64,000 nucleotides of DNA from Parabacteroides timonensis (GCF_900128505.1 NZ_LT669940.1:486755-550754); one strand, 5' to 3'; numbered from the stretch's first letter, positions 9,261 to 20,300 are shown. Numbers and translations are program-made. The notes: generated by a model not told the origin, from the letters alone.

Positions 9261-10664
9261 ATGAAAACACAACTCGTACTATGCGTAGGCGGTTCCCTGC
9301 TAGCCGGAATGTCAGCTTGCAAAAAAGAGGCTCCTGAAAAAGAGGTGCCAATGAACGTAATCTACATTCTGGCTGATGATCTCGGCTATGGTGATATAGG
9401 CTGTTACGGACAGCAAAAGATCAAAACACCGAATATAGACAGGATGGCACGAGAAGGAATGTTGTTTACTCAACATTATGCCGGCTGTACGGTCAGTGCC
9501 CCTTCCCGTTGTTCGTTAATGACCGGATTGCATACCGGACATTCGCAGATCCGGGGAAACATGGAGATTAAACCGGAAGGACAGCAACCGATGGCTGCCG
9601 ATACCTATACACTCGGTAAACTGATGAAGTCGGCCGGTTACACGACCGGTATCTTTGGTAAATGGGGATTGGGATATCCTGGCTCCAGTTCTGTTCCATC
9701 CAATATGGGATTTGACGAATTTTTCGGCTATAACTGCCAGCGTCAGGCACATTCCTATTATCCGGATCACTTATGGCATAACAATGATACGGTTTTCCTG
9801 CATGAAAACGATAATGAAGGCCGGCAGGTCTATTCGCAGGATCTGATCCATGAACAGGCCTTAAAGTTTATCCGGGATAATAAAGACAAGCCTTTTTATG
9901 CGATGCTGACCTATACGTTACCCCACGCAGAACTGAACTTGCCGCATGACTCTATTTACCGGATGTATGAAAATGCATTTGAAGAAGTTCCTTATGATGG
10001 AAAGATGGGATATCACCCGTCTGAAAAACCTTATGCCTCTTTTGCGGCGATGGTAAGCAGACTAGATAAATATGTCGGCGACGTAATGGCTGAATTGAAA
10101 GAACTGGGATTGGATAAGAATACGATCGTGATCTTCACCAGTGATAACGGACCGCACCGGGAAGGTGGAGCGAACCCGGATTATTTCCTGAGTTACGGAC
10201 CTCTGAAAGGTGTAAAAAGGGATGTTTATGAAGGTGGTATCCGTGTGCCGATGGTAGCTTGGTGCCCGGATAAGATCAAGGCAGGCGTAAAGAACGATCA
10301 TATCAGTGCTTTCTGGGATGTTATGCCTACATTGGCAGAATTGACAGGCGTTGCTTTGCCTGAAACCGGAGACGGAATTTCTTTCCTGCCTACCTTATTT
10401 TCGAAAGACGGACAGAAACAACATGAATATTTGTATTGGGAATTTCATGAACTGAACGGACGTGAAGCTTTACGCAGCGGCAACTGGAAACTGATCCGGC
10501 AGCCGATCGTTGGCGAGACCATTCTGGAACTCTATGATTTGAGTTCGGATATCCATGAGGATAATAACCTGGCTCAGCAGAATCCGGAGAAGGTGAAAGA
10601 GCTGGAAGTTTTAATGGACGGTGCACGTACAGAATCACCGTTGTTTAATTTCGGAAGAAAATGA
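9261..10664 (+). CDS. S1-family sulfatase, serine-type, lipoprotein
   Basis: A 467-residue second sulfatase. Lipobox MSAC puts the lipid on Cys20. The active-site signature is S-A-P-S-R (Ser79 to Arg83) followed by CSLMTG, then HTGHSQIRGN, a pattern I associate with the S1_16-like group acting on galactose or GalNAc sulfates (family memory, not a search). Metal-binding LADDLGYGD and FTSDNGPHREGG are present. It is about 40 residues shorter than the first sulfatase. Its last codon and stop overlap the start of the GH20 gene by 4 bp (ATGA), a sign of translational coupling: desulfation and hexosamine removal appear to be made together. Confidence 0.9.
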   Translation: MKTQLVLCVGGSLLAGMSACKKEAPEKEVPMNVIYILADDLGYGDIGCYGQQKIKTPNIDRMAREGMLFTQHYAGCTVSAPSRCSLMTGLHTGHSQIRGNMEIKPEGQQPMAADTYTLGKLMKSAGYTTGIFGKWGLGYPGSSSVPSNMGFDEFFGYNCQRQAHSYYPDHLWHNNDTVFLHENDNEGRQVYSQDLIHEQALKFIRDNKDKPFYAMLTYTLPHAELNLPHDSIYRMYENAFEEVPYDGKMGYHPSEKPYASFAAMVSRLDKYVGDVMAELKELGLDKNTIVIFTSDNGPHREGGANPDYFLSYGPLKGVKRDVYEGGIRVPMVAWCPDKIKAGVKNDHISAFWDVMPTLAELTGVALPETGDGISFLPTLFSKDGQKQHEYLYWEFHELNGREALRSGNWKLIRQPIVGETILELYDLSSDIHEDNNLAQQNPEKVKELEVLMDGARTESPLFNFGRK

Positions 10665-12712
10665 AAATAACTCTATTTGCTTGTTTATTATTCGTTACGG
10701 GTAGTTTGTTTGCCCGTAACCTGGATAAAACATTCCAGCTATTACCACAACCGCAATCGGTAGAAGTCCTTTCCGGTAAAGGATTGAGCTTTGGTGAATT
10801 GTCGTATGTATCGTCGGCTGAGGGCACATCGATCCCCGTACTGGGTGAGATTGTAGATGGATTGCCTCAAAGTAAACGTAGCGGTAAAGGTGTCCGGTTT
10901 CAATTGTCGACGACAAATGTACCTGACTCTCCCGAAGGATATGTGCTTGAAATATCTGATAAAGGGGTAACCGTTACATCGAGAGATAATGCCGGGCTTT
11001 TTTACGGTGCACAGACCTTGGAGCAGTTGCTGGAAGACAGCCGGGATTTTAAGAAGGAAATACCTTCGATGAAGATAACGGATTATCCGGCCATCGCTTA
11101 TCGTGCTGTTCATCTGGATACCAAACATCATCTGGACCGGATGGAGTACTACTACCGTATGGTGGATAAGCTGGCCCGTTATAAAGTGAATGCAATAATC
11201 TGGGAACTGGAAGATAAATTGCGTTTCACCCGTCGCCCTGAAGCCGGTGCTCCGAATGCAATCAGCAAACAGGAGATGCAGGCTTTATGCCGGTATGCGA
11301 AGGAGCGGAATGTAGAGATCAGTCCGTTGGTACAAGGTTTGGGACATGCCGGATTTATTCTGAAACATCATTGGGAATTGCGGGAGAATCCGGCAAGCGA
11401 CTGGGAGTTTTGTCCGTCCGATCCCCGTACGTACGAGGTGCAGTTCGATCTGTATCTGGATGCGCTCGAAGCAATGCCTTACGGGAGATACCTGCATGTG
11501 GGCGGGGATGAGATAACAGCTATCGGTATCGATGACCGTTGTAAGGCTACCGGAAAGTCTGCATTCGAATTGCAGATGGTATGGTTGAAAAAGGTTTGCC
11601 AGTTTGCTGTCGATCATGGTCGTATTCCTATATTCTGGGATGACATGCCGCTTAAATATGCTGACCTGTGGGAACTGGCTTTGAGCGATAAGACGGAAGA
11701 GGAAGTGGCAAAGGAATGGAATACTGAAAAGCTGGATAAAGCGATCGATCTCTTTCCGAAAGAATGTGTGTATATGCGTTGGAAATATGAAGATGCGACC
11801 ACTCCGGCACATCGTAAGCTATTGAAATGGTATAGCGATAAAGGACTGAAAGTAATGGGAGCAACTGCTGCGTCAGCCGGCGATTCTCCTTTCCTGCCAC
11901 GCAATAACACACGGTCGGAATATGTGAAAGGTTTTAGTCAGCTTGTAGCAGAAAATCATCTGGAAGGGATTCTGGCAACAGCCTGGGATGACGGTTCTCC
12001 ACATCTGGAAACAGTTTGGCGCGGTTACATCGCGCAAGGCGAGTTCGGCTGGAATCCGACAGCACGGGATATAGAAACTTTCAAGAAGGTTCATGCCCAG
12101 CGTGAATATGGTTTCCGTCCGGAAGAGAACCGGATGCAGTTTCTCGACGAACTGGAAAAAGCGATCTTCTTCTTTGATGGGGCATTAGTCACTTCCGGAC
12201 GGAGAAACCCGGCTTGGGGAACAACGGACTTTACTCTGATGGAATTGCCGGATAAAGCAAATCCGGGCACATGGAGCGAAACATATAAAGAGAAAATAAC
12301 GAAAGCCAAAGAAGAAGCGAAACGTTATGAGTTTATTGCAAGTGGAGTTCGTACGGCTGAAAAGAATGCTTTGCGTAACCGTTATACCCTAGAGGTGTAT
12401 GAGCAAACGAATAATCTGCAAAACTATCCGACCCGTTTGATACTGGCATTGAATGAGTACGACACGGCGAAAGATGCTGCTGTCCGCAAAGCCGCTTTGG
12501 ATAAAGTTGTCGGCGTTTGTAATTATTTCAAAGAAATGCGTTCAAACCTGGAAGCCGTTTATTCGGAAACCCGCTTTATGCAGCAACCGGAAGGTTTTAT
12601 TGCCGATATGAATTACCACAACCATTTGTCATCGAAAACAGAAAATAGCGACTGGCTCTATCTGTATGAAATCCCGATGATAAAGAAGGTGCTTCAATGG
12701 GCTGATCAATAA
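10661..12712 (+). CDS. Glycoside hydrolase family 20 beta-N-acetylhexosaminidase
   Basis: A 683-residue exo-hexosaminidase expected to remove terminal beta-GlcNAc or GalNAc by substrate-assisted catalysis. A signal peptide ends near LFARN. The N-terminal GH20b-like domain (LPQPQSVEVLSGKG to GLFYGAQTLEQLL, about 28-130) precedes the barrel (AYRAVHLDTKHHLDRM). The catalytic pair is Asp283-Glu284 in HVGGDE. The C-terminal region after about residue 480 is helical with no recognised binding module. The start overlaps the preceding sulfatase stop by 4 bp. GH20 beside GH2 and sulfatases is the strongest hint that the target contains N-acetylhexosamine. Confidence 0.92.
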   Translation: MKITLFACLLFVTGSLFARNLDKTFQLLPQPQSVEVLSGKGLSFGELSYVSSAEGTSIPVLGEIVDGLPQSKRSGKGVRFQLSTTNVPDSPEGYVLEISDKGVTVTSRDNAGLFYGAQTLEQLLEDSRDFKKEIPSMKITDYPAIAYRAVHLDTKHHLDRMEYYYRMVDKLARYKVNAIIWELEDKLRFTRRPEAGAPNAISKQEMQALCRYAKERNVEISPLVQGLGHAGFILKHHWELRENPASDWEFCPSDPRTYEVQFDLYLDALEAMPYGRYLHVGGDEITAIGIDDRCKATGKSAFELQMVWLKKVCQFAVDHGRIPIFWDDMPLKYADLWELALSDKTEEEVAKEWNTEKLDKAIDLFPKECVYMRWKYEDATTPAHRKLLKWYSDKGLKVMGATAASAGDSPFLPRNNTRSEYVKGFSQLVAENHLEGILATAWDDGSPHLETVWRGYIAQGEFGWNPTARDIETFKKVHAQREYGFRPEENRMQFLDELEKAIFFFDGALVTSGRRNPAWGTTDFTLMELPDKANPGTWSETYKEKITKAKEEAKRYEFIASGVRTAEKNALRNRYTLEVYEQTNNLQNYPTRLILALNEYDTAKDAAVRKAALDKVVGVCNYFKEMRSNLEAVYSETRFMQQPEGFIADMNYHNHLSSKTENSDWLYLYEIPMIKKVLQWADQ

Positions 12713-12746
12713 TAGACTTAATTTATAACATACAAATTATTTGACC

Positions 12747-15407
12747 ATGAAGAAAATAACATTGACAATGTTGATATGTTTGTTGTGTCTCCCCTTATGG
12801 GCGGCACATCAACCGGAATTTTCTACTGCCGGTTTCTTTCGGATGGAAAATACCGGACGTGATGTTTATTCCATGAATCCGGCCTGGCGTTTCTATAAGG
12901 GAGCTATGCAGGGAGCCGATGCAAAAGAGTTTAATGATAAAGACTGGACAGTCGTTTCCCTGCCACATGGCATTGAATACCTGCCGACTGAGGCCAGTGG
13001 CTGCATTAACTATCAGGGGGAAGTGTGGTATCGCAAGCATTTTACACCCGACGCCGCTTTGAAAGGAAAGAAGCTATTCCTGCATTTCGAAGCAATTATG
13101 GGGAAAAGCAAGGTGTTTGTAAACGGTAAACAACTGACCGAACATTTCGGAGGTTATCTTCCTGTTGTGGTGGATGTAACGGACGTACTCGACTGGAATG
13201 GCGATAATGTGATTGCCGTATGGACAGACAATAGCGACGATCCGTCCTATCCTCCCGGAAAAGCCCAGGATGTATTGGACTATACCTATTTCGGAGGTAT
13301 TTACCGCGACTGCTGGCTGATTGCCCATAACAATATCTTTATCACCGATCCGAATTATGCGGATGAGGTGGCCGGAGGTGGATTATTTGTTGCATATAAT
13401 AACGTATCGGAAGCTTCGGCTGATGTCTTGTTGAAAATACAACTGCGTAACGAAACGAAAAAGTCGTTTACCGGTGTCGTGGAATATGAATTGCAGCAAC
13501 CCGATGGTCAGCAAGTCGCTTTCCTGAATGCAAAGGTCCGCGTAAAGCCGGGTAAATCTGTCAGCAGTTCTGATAAGTTATTAGTGAAGAATCCGCTTTT
13601 GTGGAGTCCGTCTTCACCTGCATTGTATAATCTGTTGGTACGTATTCGTGATGAACAAGGGAATGTGATCGACGGTTATCGTCGCCGTATCGGTATCCGT
13701 AGTATCGAGTTTAAAGGGAAAGACGGTTTCTGGTTAAATGGCAAACGGTATGAGAAGCCGTTGATCGGTGCAAACCGCCATCAGGATTTTGCCGTTGTCG
13801 GTAATGCGGTGGCTAACAGCATCCACTGGCGTGATGCGAAAAAGCTGAAAGATGTAGGTATGGAAGTGATCCGTAACGCCCATTGTCCGCAAGATCCCGC
13901 CTTTATGGATGCCTGCGACGAACTGGGACTGTTCGTGATCGTCAATACTCCCGGCTGGCAGTTCTGGAACGATGCTCCCGAATTTGCACAGCGTGTGTAC
14001 AGCGATATCCGTCACTTGGTACGCCGTGACCGTAACCATGCTTGTGTCTGGTTGTGGGAACCGATCCTGAACGAAACCTGGTATCCGGCAGACTTTGCCA
14101 AGAATACCCGTGATATAGTGGATGCCGAATATCCTTATCCGTATTGCTATTGCGGTAGCGATAGCGAAGCACGCGGTCATGAGAACTTCCCGGTCCATTT
14201 TGCCCATCCCGCCAATATGCAAGATGCTTCGAAAGAGATTGATCCGACAAAGACTTATTTTACACGTGAGTGGGGAGATAATGTGGATGATTGGAATTCG
14301 CATAACTCTCCAAGTCGTGTCGCTCGTAACTGGGGTGAACAACCGATGCGTGTGCAGGCTGAACATTATGCACTGCCTTCTTATCCGGTAACTAATTATG
14401 ATATTCTTTGTAAGCAACCGGCACAGCATGTGGGAGGATGCCTGTGGCATTCGTTCGACCATCAGCGTGGTTATCATCCGGATCCTTTCTATGGTGGAAT
14501 AATGGATGTATTCCGTCAGCCTAAGTTCTCTTATTATATGTTTATGGCGCAGCGTCCTCCGGTAAAAAGTGACCGGATAGCCGAGACAGGCCCGATGGTC
14601 TTTATTGCCCATGAAATGACTCCTTTCTCCGGCAAGGATGTGGTGGTTTATTCCAACTGTGATGAAGTACGCCTGACTTTTAATAAAGATGGAAAGACAG
14701 CCACCTATAAAAAGGATAAGAACAGGAAGGGAATGCCTTCACCTATTATCACTTTCCCGGATATGTATGACTTCATGGTGGATAAAGCACTTTCAAGAGA
14801 ACGGAAACAGGAGGATGTCTATTTACTGGCAGAAGGCCTGATTGACGGAAAAGTGGTGGCGACTCATAAGGTGACTCCTGCCCGTCGTCCCGAAAAGCTT
14901 TTACTCTGGGTGGATAACGAAGGAACGAATCTTGAAGCGAACGGTTCCGATTTCGTAACCGTGGTTGCGGCTGTAGCCGATAAGCAGGGGAATATCAAGC
15001 GTCTGAATAACTATTTCATCAAATTCAATGTAGAAGGTGAAGGCAGATTGCTGGGTGGTTCGGATGTAATGGCAAATCCTGCTCCGGTAAAATGGGGAAC
15101 GGCTCCTGTTCTTGTACAGTCTACTTTAAAACCGGGTAAGATCAAAGTAACTGCCAGCGTATTGTTTGAAGGTTCGCAAATGCCGTTAAGTGCAGAACTT
15201 GAGTTTGACAGTAAAGCGACTTCCTTCCCGTTAATTTATAATCAGGCGGATGCCGTCTTGATCCCTGCTTCTTCTGTGGAGAACGATCGGGCTGCGACTG
15301 TTAAATCTTCTGCTGAACGGGAAGTGGAACGCCTGAAAAAGGAATTGAATGCTTTGAAGCTAAAAGAAGTGGAACGCCAGCAAACTGAGTTTGGTGAGAA
15401 CCGGTAA
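12747..15407 (+). CDS. Glycoside hydrolase family 2, divergent, with a C-terminal coiled-coil-like tail
   Basis: An 886-residue GH2 enzyme. The frame is open from a TTG at 12741, but the ATG at 12747 gives a typical signal peptide (MKKITLTMLICLL to LWAA). It has a jelly roll, Ig-like domain and a barrel (GANRHQDF, RNAHCPQDPAF). The usual GNE is replaced by PILNETW, with Glu443 as likely acid/base, and the likely nucleophile is Glu508 in FTREWGDN, so this subgroup differs from the upstream GH2. The last 35 residues (AEREVERLKKELNALKLK and beyond) read as a charged coiled coil not usual for GH2; it may mediate assembly. Substrate is uncertain: galactosidase or glucuronidase are both possible. 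A terminator follows. Confidence 0.85.
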   Translation: MKKITLTMLICLLCLPLWAAHQPEFSTAGFFRMENTGRDVYSMNPAWRFYKGAMQGADAKEFNDKDWTVVSLPHGIEYLPTEASGCINYQGEVWYRKHFTPDAALKGKKLFLHFEAIMGKSKVFVNGKQLTEHFGGYLPVVVDVTDVLDWNGDNVIAVWTDNSDDPSYPPGKAQDVLDYTYFGGIYRDCWLIAHNNIFITDPNYADEVAGGGLFVAYNNVSEASADVLLKIQLRNETKKSFTGVVEYELQQPDGQQVAFLNAKVRVKPGKSVSSSDKLLVKNPLLWSPSSPALYNLLVRIRDEQGNVIDGYRRRIGIRSIEFKGKDGFWLNGKRYEKPLIGANRHQDFAVVGNAVANSIHWRDAKKLKDVGMEVIRNAHCPQDPAFMDACDELGLFVIVNTPGWQFWNDAPEFAQRVYSDIRHLVRRDRNHACVWLWEPILNETWYPADFAKNTRDIVDAEYPYPYCYCGSDSEARGHENFPVHFAHPANMQDASKEIDPTKTYFTREWGDNVDDWNSHNSPSRVARNWGEQPMRVQAEHYALPSYPVTNYDILCKQPAQHVGGCLWHSFDHQRGYHPDPFYGGIMDVFRQPKFSYYMFMAQRPPVKSDRIAETGPMVFIAHEMTPFSGKDVVVYSNCDEVRLTFNKDGKTATYKKDKNRKGMPSPIITFPDMYDFMVDKALSRERKQEDVYLLAEGLIDGKVVATHKVTPARRPEKLLLWVDNEGTNLEANGSDFVTVVAAVADKQGNIKRLNNYFIKFNVEGEGRLLGGSDVMANPAPVKWGTAPVLVQSTLKPGKIKVTASVLFEGSQMPLSAELEFDSKATSFPLIYNQADAVLIPASSVENDRAATVKSSAEREVERLKKELNALKLKEVERQQTEFGENR

Positions 15408-15491
15408 GAATATCTTTTTGTATCGCTTATTTTGTTAGTATTTAATGTGTTAGATGATAACGGTTTTTGACCTTATCTTAATAATTGGACG

Positions 15492-15526
15492 GAGGGGATG
15501 GTTTATAAGCTTTCCCCTCTTTCTTT
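15492..15526 (+). terminator. Rho-independent terminator after GH2
   Basis: GAGGGGA (15492-15498) pairs with TCCCCTC (15513-15519), followed by TTTCTTTC. It ends the first utilisation block. Confidence 0.6.
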
Positions 15527-15582
15527 CAGATAACATAAGAATAAAAAAGCGGAAGGGCCTATTTATTTACGGAAAATTTGCC

Positions 15583-15590
15583 TATGTTTG
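15583..15590 (+). promoter_or_regulatory. Promoter -7 box of the sigma factor gene
   Basis: TATGTTTG matches the Bacteroidetes TAnnTTTG box. No good -33 TTTG sits 19-21 nt upstream. Expected start of transcription is near 15597, about 58 bp before the sigma gene. Confidence 0.5.
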
Positions 15591-15654
15591 TATAAGACAT
15601 TTAGGGACGGGAGATTTCAGAGTACCTTAAGTATGAATTAGGTAAATAGTAGGA

Positions 15655-16209
15655 ATGGATAGAGGAATTGAAGAAAAATACTTGAAAGAACTTGCAAAAG
15701 GTAGCCGTAAAGCCTTTGAAACTATTTATATGATCTATGCTCCTCGCGTGGAATATTTTTTGCGTGGCTTGTTGAAAAATGATCTTGAGGCCGAAGATAT
15801 GATGCAAGATATATTTTATAAAGTATGGAGCAATCATGAAACGATAGCCCAGGTGGATTCATTTAAGTCTTACTTATTCCGCATGGCGAAGAATGCCGTA
15901 TATAACCACTATTCCCATCTTTTGATAAAAGAAAATTATATCGAAATCCAAAAGAACATACATCCTTATGAGGATTTGGTAGAAGAGAAAATACATGCGG
16001 AAGATCTGGAGTTACTGATCATAATGTCGATCGAGAAAATGCCCCCTCAGAGAAAGAAAATATTTAAAATGAGTAGGTTGGAGAACTTATCTAATGATGA
16101 AATTGCAACACTATTGAATATAAGTAAACGTACTGTCGAGTCTCATATTTCACAGGCTCTGGCTGATTTAAGAAAACTACTTGTCCTGTACGTAATAACT
16201 TTTCTGTAG
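15655..16209 (+). CDS. ECF-type RNA polymerase sigma factor
   Basis: A 184-residue sigma-70 family protein with only regions 2 and 4. Region 2 is about residues 20-90 (FETIYMIYAPRVEYFLRG, AEDMMQDIFYKVW, SFKSYLFRMAKNAVYNHY). Region 4 is about 125-180, with the helix-turn-helix NDEIATLLNISKRTVESHI. It would bring RNA polymerase to the downstream SusC/SusD operon when its FecR partner, 77 bp downstream, is triggered. This is the standard Bacteroidetes trans-envelope signalling arrangement with an STN-bearing SusC. Promoter targets cannot be read from the sequence. Confidence 0.95.
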   Translation: MDRGIEEKYLKELAKGSRKAFETIYMIYAPRVEYFLRGLLKNDLEAEDMMQDIFYKVWSNHETIAQVDSFKSYLFRMAKNAVYNHYSHLLIKENYIEIQKNIHPYEDLVEEKIHAEDLELLIIMSIEKMPPQRKKIFKMSRLENLSNDEIATLLNISKRTVESHISQALADLRKLLVLYVITFL

Positions 16210-16286
16210 GATAAAACGATTTTTTTTGATTTCGGACACCGTGTGCACAGTGCCTTAGCTGTCTTATATATGTAACACCGATTAAA

Positions 16287-17276
16287 ATGAAGACAAATTA
16301 TATAAATTCCGTAATAACGAAATTTTTTGGCAATGATATGCCGAAAGAGATTCAGGCTCGTTTCCAGCATTGGTTCCTGCAACCGGAGAATTTGTTGGAG
16401 AAAGAAGAGGTGCTTCATGAGATCTGGAGTGAGATAGATGTGAAAGCGGATGATACGACACGTCGGAAATTTGCACGATTGAACGCCCGTATCGATGTTG
16501 TTCAGGGAAGGAACAAACAGTATGCGTTAAAGAGAATAGCAGCCGTTGCCGCTGTATTCCTGTTGCTGGTTGGAACAAGCTGGTTGACTTGGAACCTGAA
16601 AGACAGGCAGGAAGCGGAAGCTTTTTATATAGTAGAGGCTCCGTTTGGTGAAAAAAGTAAACTCACACTTCCCGACGGGACGATAGTCTGGTTGAATGCC
16701 GGGTCGCAGTTGACATATTCCAATTATTTTAATAAGAATAACCGGAATGTTACGCTGAACGGAGAAGGGTATTTTGAAGTGACCAAACAAGGTGGGAAAG
16801 AGTTTGTCGTTAATTCTGCCGGATGTGGTGTACATGTCAAAGGGACGGTATTCAATGTAAAGGCTTACCAGGAAGATCCAACAATGGAAGTCCGCCTTTA
16901 TGAAGGTTCAGTTTGTTTATCCACACCTTCGATCGATGAAGAGGATGGAATTTATATCGAGCCGGGTGAAAAAGTCAGTTATGATAAAACGACTAATACG
17001 ATTAAGAAAGACAAGTTATTGCATTTGGATAACCTGTCATGGAAAGACGGATATTACCATTTTACAGACAATTCGCTGGAAGAAATTTCTGCGGAACTGG
17101 AGCGTATTTTCGATGTCCGTATAAAAATAGAGGATGCTGATATAGGGCAGCATAAGTATCATATATCGTTTGTAAATCAAGAAACGTTGCCTGAAATGCT
17201 GGATGCGATCAACAATGATAAAAAGTTGGTTATAACGTATAACAGGGATACGGTCGAGATAAGGAAGAGAAAATAA
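16287..17276 (+). CDS. FecR family anti-sigma factor
   Basis: A 329-residue inner-membrane regulator. A cytoplasmic N-terminal part (about 1-78) would bind the sigma factor encoded just upstream. One transmembrane segment follows (about 83-102, IAAVAAVFLLLVGTSWLTW), then the periplasmic FecR domain (about 118-225, starting near APFGEKSKLTLPDGTIVWLNAGS) and a DUF4974-like C-terminal domain (about 250-329, YYHFTDNSLEEISAELERIFDV) that meets the STN domain of SusC. The neighbouring sigma gene and the STN-bearing SusC at 17388 complete the system. It is the intact equivalent of the fragment at positions 1-72. Confidence 0.95.
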   Translation: MKTNYINSVITKFFGNDMPKEIQARFQHWFLQPENLLEKEEVLHEIWSEIDVKADDTTRRKFARLNARIDVVQGRNKQYALKRIAAVAAVFLLLVGTSWLTWNLKDRQEAEAFYIVEAPFGEKSKLTLPDGTIVWLNAGSQLTYSNYFNKNNRNVTLNGEGYFEVTKQGGKEFVVNSAGCGVHVKGTVFNVKAYQEDPTMEVRLYEGSVCLSTPSIDEEDGIYIEPGEKVSYDKTTNTIKKDKLLHLDNLSWKDGYYHFTDNSLEEISAELERIFDVRIKIEDADIGQHKYHISFVNQETLPEMLDAINNDKKLVITYNRDTVEIRKRK

Positions 17277-17387
17277 ATATTCAATTTATTTGATAGAAAT
17301 ACTAGTATTAAGCTGAAGCGTACGGTCGGCTGACGGGTATTTCTATGCATGAATGTAAACTTTGTATAAACAATTAAATTAATTAAC

Positions 17388-20300
17388 ATGAGAACAAGAC
17401 AGTCCTTTTATGAAAAACCGCTTCTACTGTTTTTCCTGTTGATGATCTTTGTTTCTTCTACAGTGATGGCACAAGGTGCCGAAAAGATTTCGATGAAGTT
17501 GACAAATCTCACGATAGAACAGGTATTGGAACAGATCACGAAACAAAATGGCTATTCGTATGTGATAAAAAGCTCGGAGCTGGATATGCAGAAAAAGACT
17601 TCTGTGGATGTCACGGACGAATCGATCAAAGATGTTCTTTATAAGGTGTTTGAAGGGCAGCCGGTTTCAATAGAAATTGTGGGTAAGAGTATCCGTATTT
17701 CTAAAGAAAGCCGGAGTGTCTCTGCGGGGAGTTCACAAAAAAAAGTGATAAGAGGTGTTGTTACCGATGAAAATAACCAGCCGTTGGCAGGGGTGAACGT
17801 CGTTGAACAGGGAACAACCAATGGTACGATCACAGATATGAACGGGAATTATTCTCTTGAACTGAGTGATCCGAATGCTGTTCTGCAATTTTCTTTTATC
17901 GGTTCGAAAACGATCATGCAGAAAGTCGGTAATCAGACTTCGATTAATGTCGTTCTGCAGGAAGATTCGCAGACATTGAGTGAAGTGGTAGTTGTCGGTT
18001 TCGGTACACAGAAAAAGGTGAATCTGACGGGATCGGTATCGACGGTTGCATCGAAAGCTCTGGAGTCGAGACCTGTTATGAATGTGAGTCAGGCGCTCCA
18101 GGGGTTGGTTCCGGGTTTGAACTTTTCGTATGCAGGTTCCGGAAATGGTGGTGAACTGAACAATGAAATGAAACTGAATATCCGTGGTGGCGGTACGATC
18201 GGTGACGGTTCTAAATCATCTCCGCTGGTACTGATCGATGGGATGGAAGGTGATATGAATGCGTTGAATCCTCAGGATATCGAAAGTGTTTCAGTCTTGA
18301 AAGATGCTGCTGCTTCCTCTATCTACGGATCGAGAGCACCTTTCGGGGTTATATTGATCACGACTAAAAAAGGAACGGCCGGGAAAATCGCCGTGAACTA
18401 TAACAATAGTTTCCGTTGGTCTTCAGCGATCAATACTCCTGATATTGCCGATTCATACACGTATGCCCAGTATTTTAACCGGGCTGCAGAAAATATGGGA
18501 GAAACCGGACGCTTTACACCGGAATGGCTGGAACGTATTAAAGCGTATCAGGAAGGAACTTTCCTTCCGACAACTGTTCCTGATCCCAATAATCCGAGTC
18601 GTTGGGACTGGCAGGGTAACTCTAATAATGACTGGTATGACATTTATTTTAATAATGCCGCTTTTTCACAGGAGCATTCGGTAAGTGCCAATGGCGGAAG
18701 TGAAAAGTATCAGTTCTATGTGTCGGCTAATTATCTGGACCAAAGTGGTCTCCTAAAGTTCAATACGGATAAGATGCAACGTTATACGGTTACCGGTAAG
18801 ATCAATGCTAAGCCGACGGACTGGTTGAGCTTTAATTATAGCTCCAAGTTTATCCGTAATGATTACAAGAAACCGTCTTCTGTGGATGATAATGTGTTCT
18901 ATCACAATATCGCAAAACGCTGGCCTATGGAACCTTTCCTCGATCCTAACGGACATGGAATGAGTATGGCGGAAGGATTGTTGCAAGGCGGTGATTATAA
19001 GACTCAGAAAGATAATCTGTACCAGCAATTCCAGTTGATCCTGGAACCGATCAAAGATTGGAAGATTTTCGGAGAACTGAATTACCGGACTACGACGGAG
19101 TTCTTGCATAAAGATGTAAATCCTGTAACCAAATATGATGTAAGTGATAATCCGTGGACAAATCCGGCAGAGCAATCATCCGTACTGGAACAGGCTACCA
19201 AGAATAACTTCTTCAATCCGAACGTTTATTCGGAATATTTCAGAGAGTTCAACGAAGGTCATGCCTTGAAGATCATGGTCGGTTTTCAGGCGGAACTAAA
19301 TAAATACAGGGAGTTAGGTGCATCGAGAACAGATATGATCACCTCCAATTTACCGACGTTGAATACATCGACCGGTACTGATAAGATTACAAAAGGGGGA
19401 TATAGCCATTGGGCTACAGCAGGTTTTTTCGGCCGTATCAATTACAACTATAAAGAACGCTATTTGCTGGAAGTAAATGCCCGTTATGACGGTACTTCCC
19501 GCTTTTCAAGAGATCACCGATGGAATGTATTCCCTTCCGTTTCTGCCGGTTGGAATGTAGCGCGTGAAGCATTCTGGGAACCTTATTCCGATATTGTAAA
19601 TAATTTGAAGTTGAGAGGTTCATGGGGTGAGTTGGGAAATCAGAATACAACGAACCTGTATCCTTATTATCAGTTACTCAAATTTGCGGCGAATGATGCT
19701 GATAGTCATTGGTTACTGAATGGGGTAAAGCCGAATACGGCTAATGCGCCGGATCTGATTTCCGCTTTATTGTCTTGGGAGACAATGCGCTCTTGGAATA
19801 TAGGTATCGATGTAGGTGCATTGCAGAATCGCCTGACTTTCAGTTTTGATTATTTCAACCGTAAAACGTTGGATATGGTTGGTCCGGCACCGGAACTACC
19901 TGTAATCCTGGGTGCTACTGTTCCCAAAACGAATAATGCCGACATGGAATCGAAAGGTTTTGAACTGGATGTGGCCTGGAGAGACCAGATTGGCAAAGTA
20001 AGTTACGGTGCACATATTATGCTGTCGGACGACCGTCAGCGGGTAACCCGTTATTCGAATCCGACCGGAACCTTGAACACCTGGTATGAAGGACAATATG
20101 CCGGAGAAATATGGGGATATGTAACTCACGGTATTGCAAAAACAGACGAAGAAATGCAGAGCTGGCTTGCTAACCACAAACAATCATTTGGAAATAACTG
20201 GGCTGCCGGTGATGTCATGTACGAAGATCTGAACGGTGACGGTGAAGTGAACGAAGGTAGTAATACGATCACAGATCCGGGAGATAAGAAAATAATCGGA

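Noticed and set aside
13734..14612. A 292-codon minus-strand frame inside the second GH2 gene
   Set aside because: It is antisense to a gene with conserved catalytic motifs, and its product is rich in His, Ile and Arg as expected from reversed codons.
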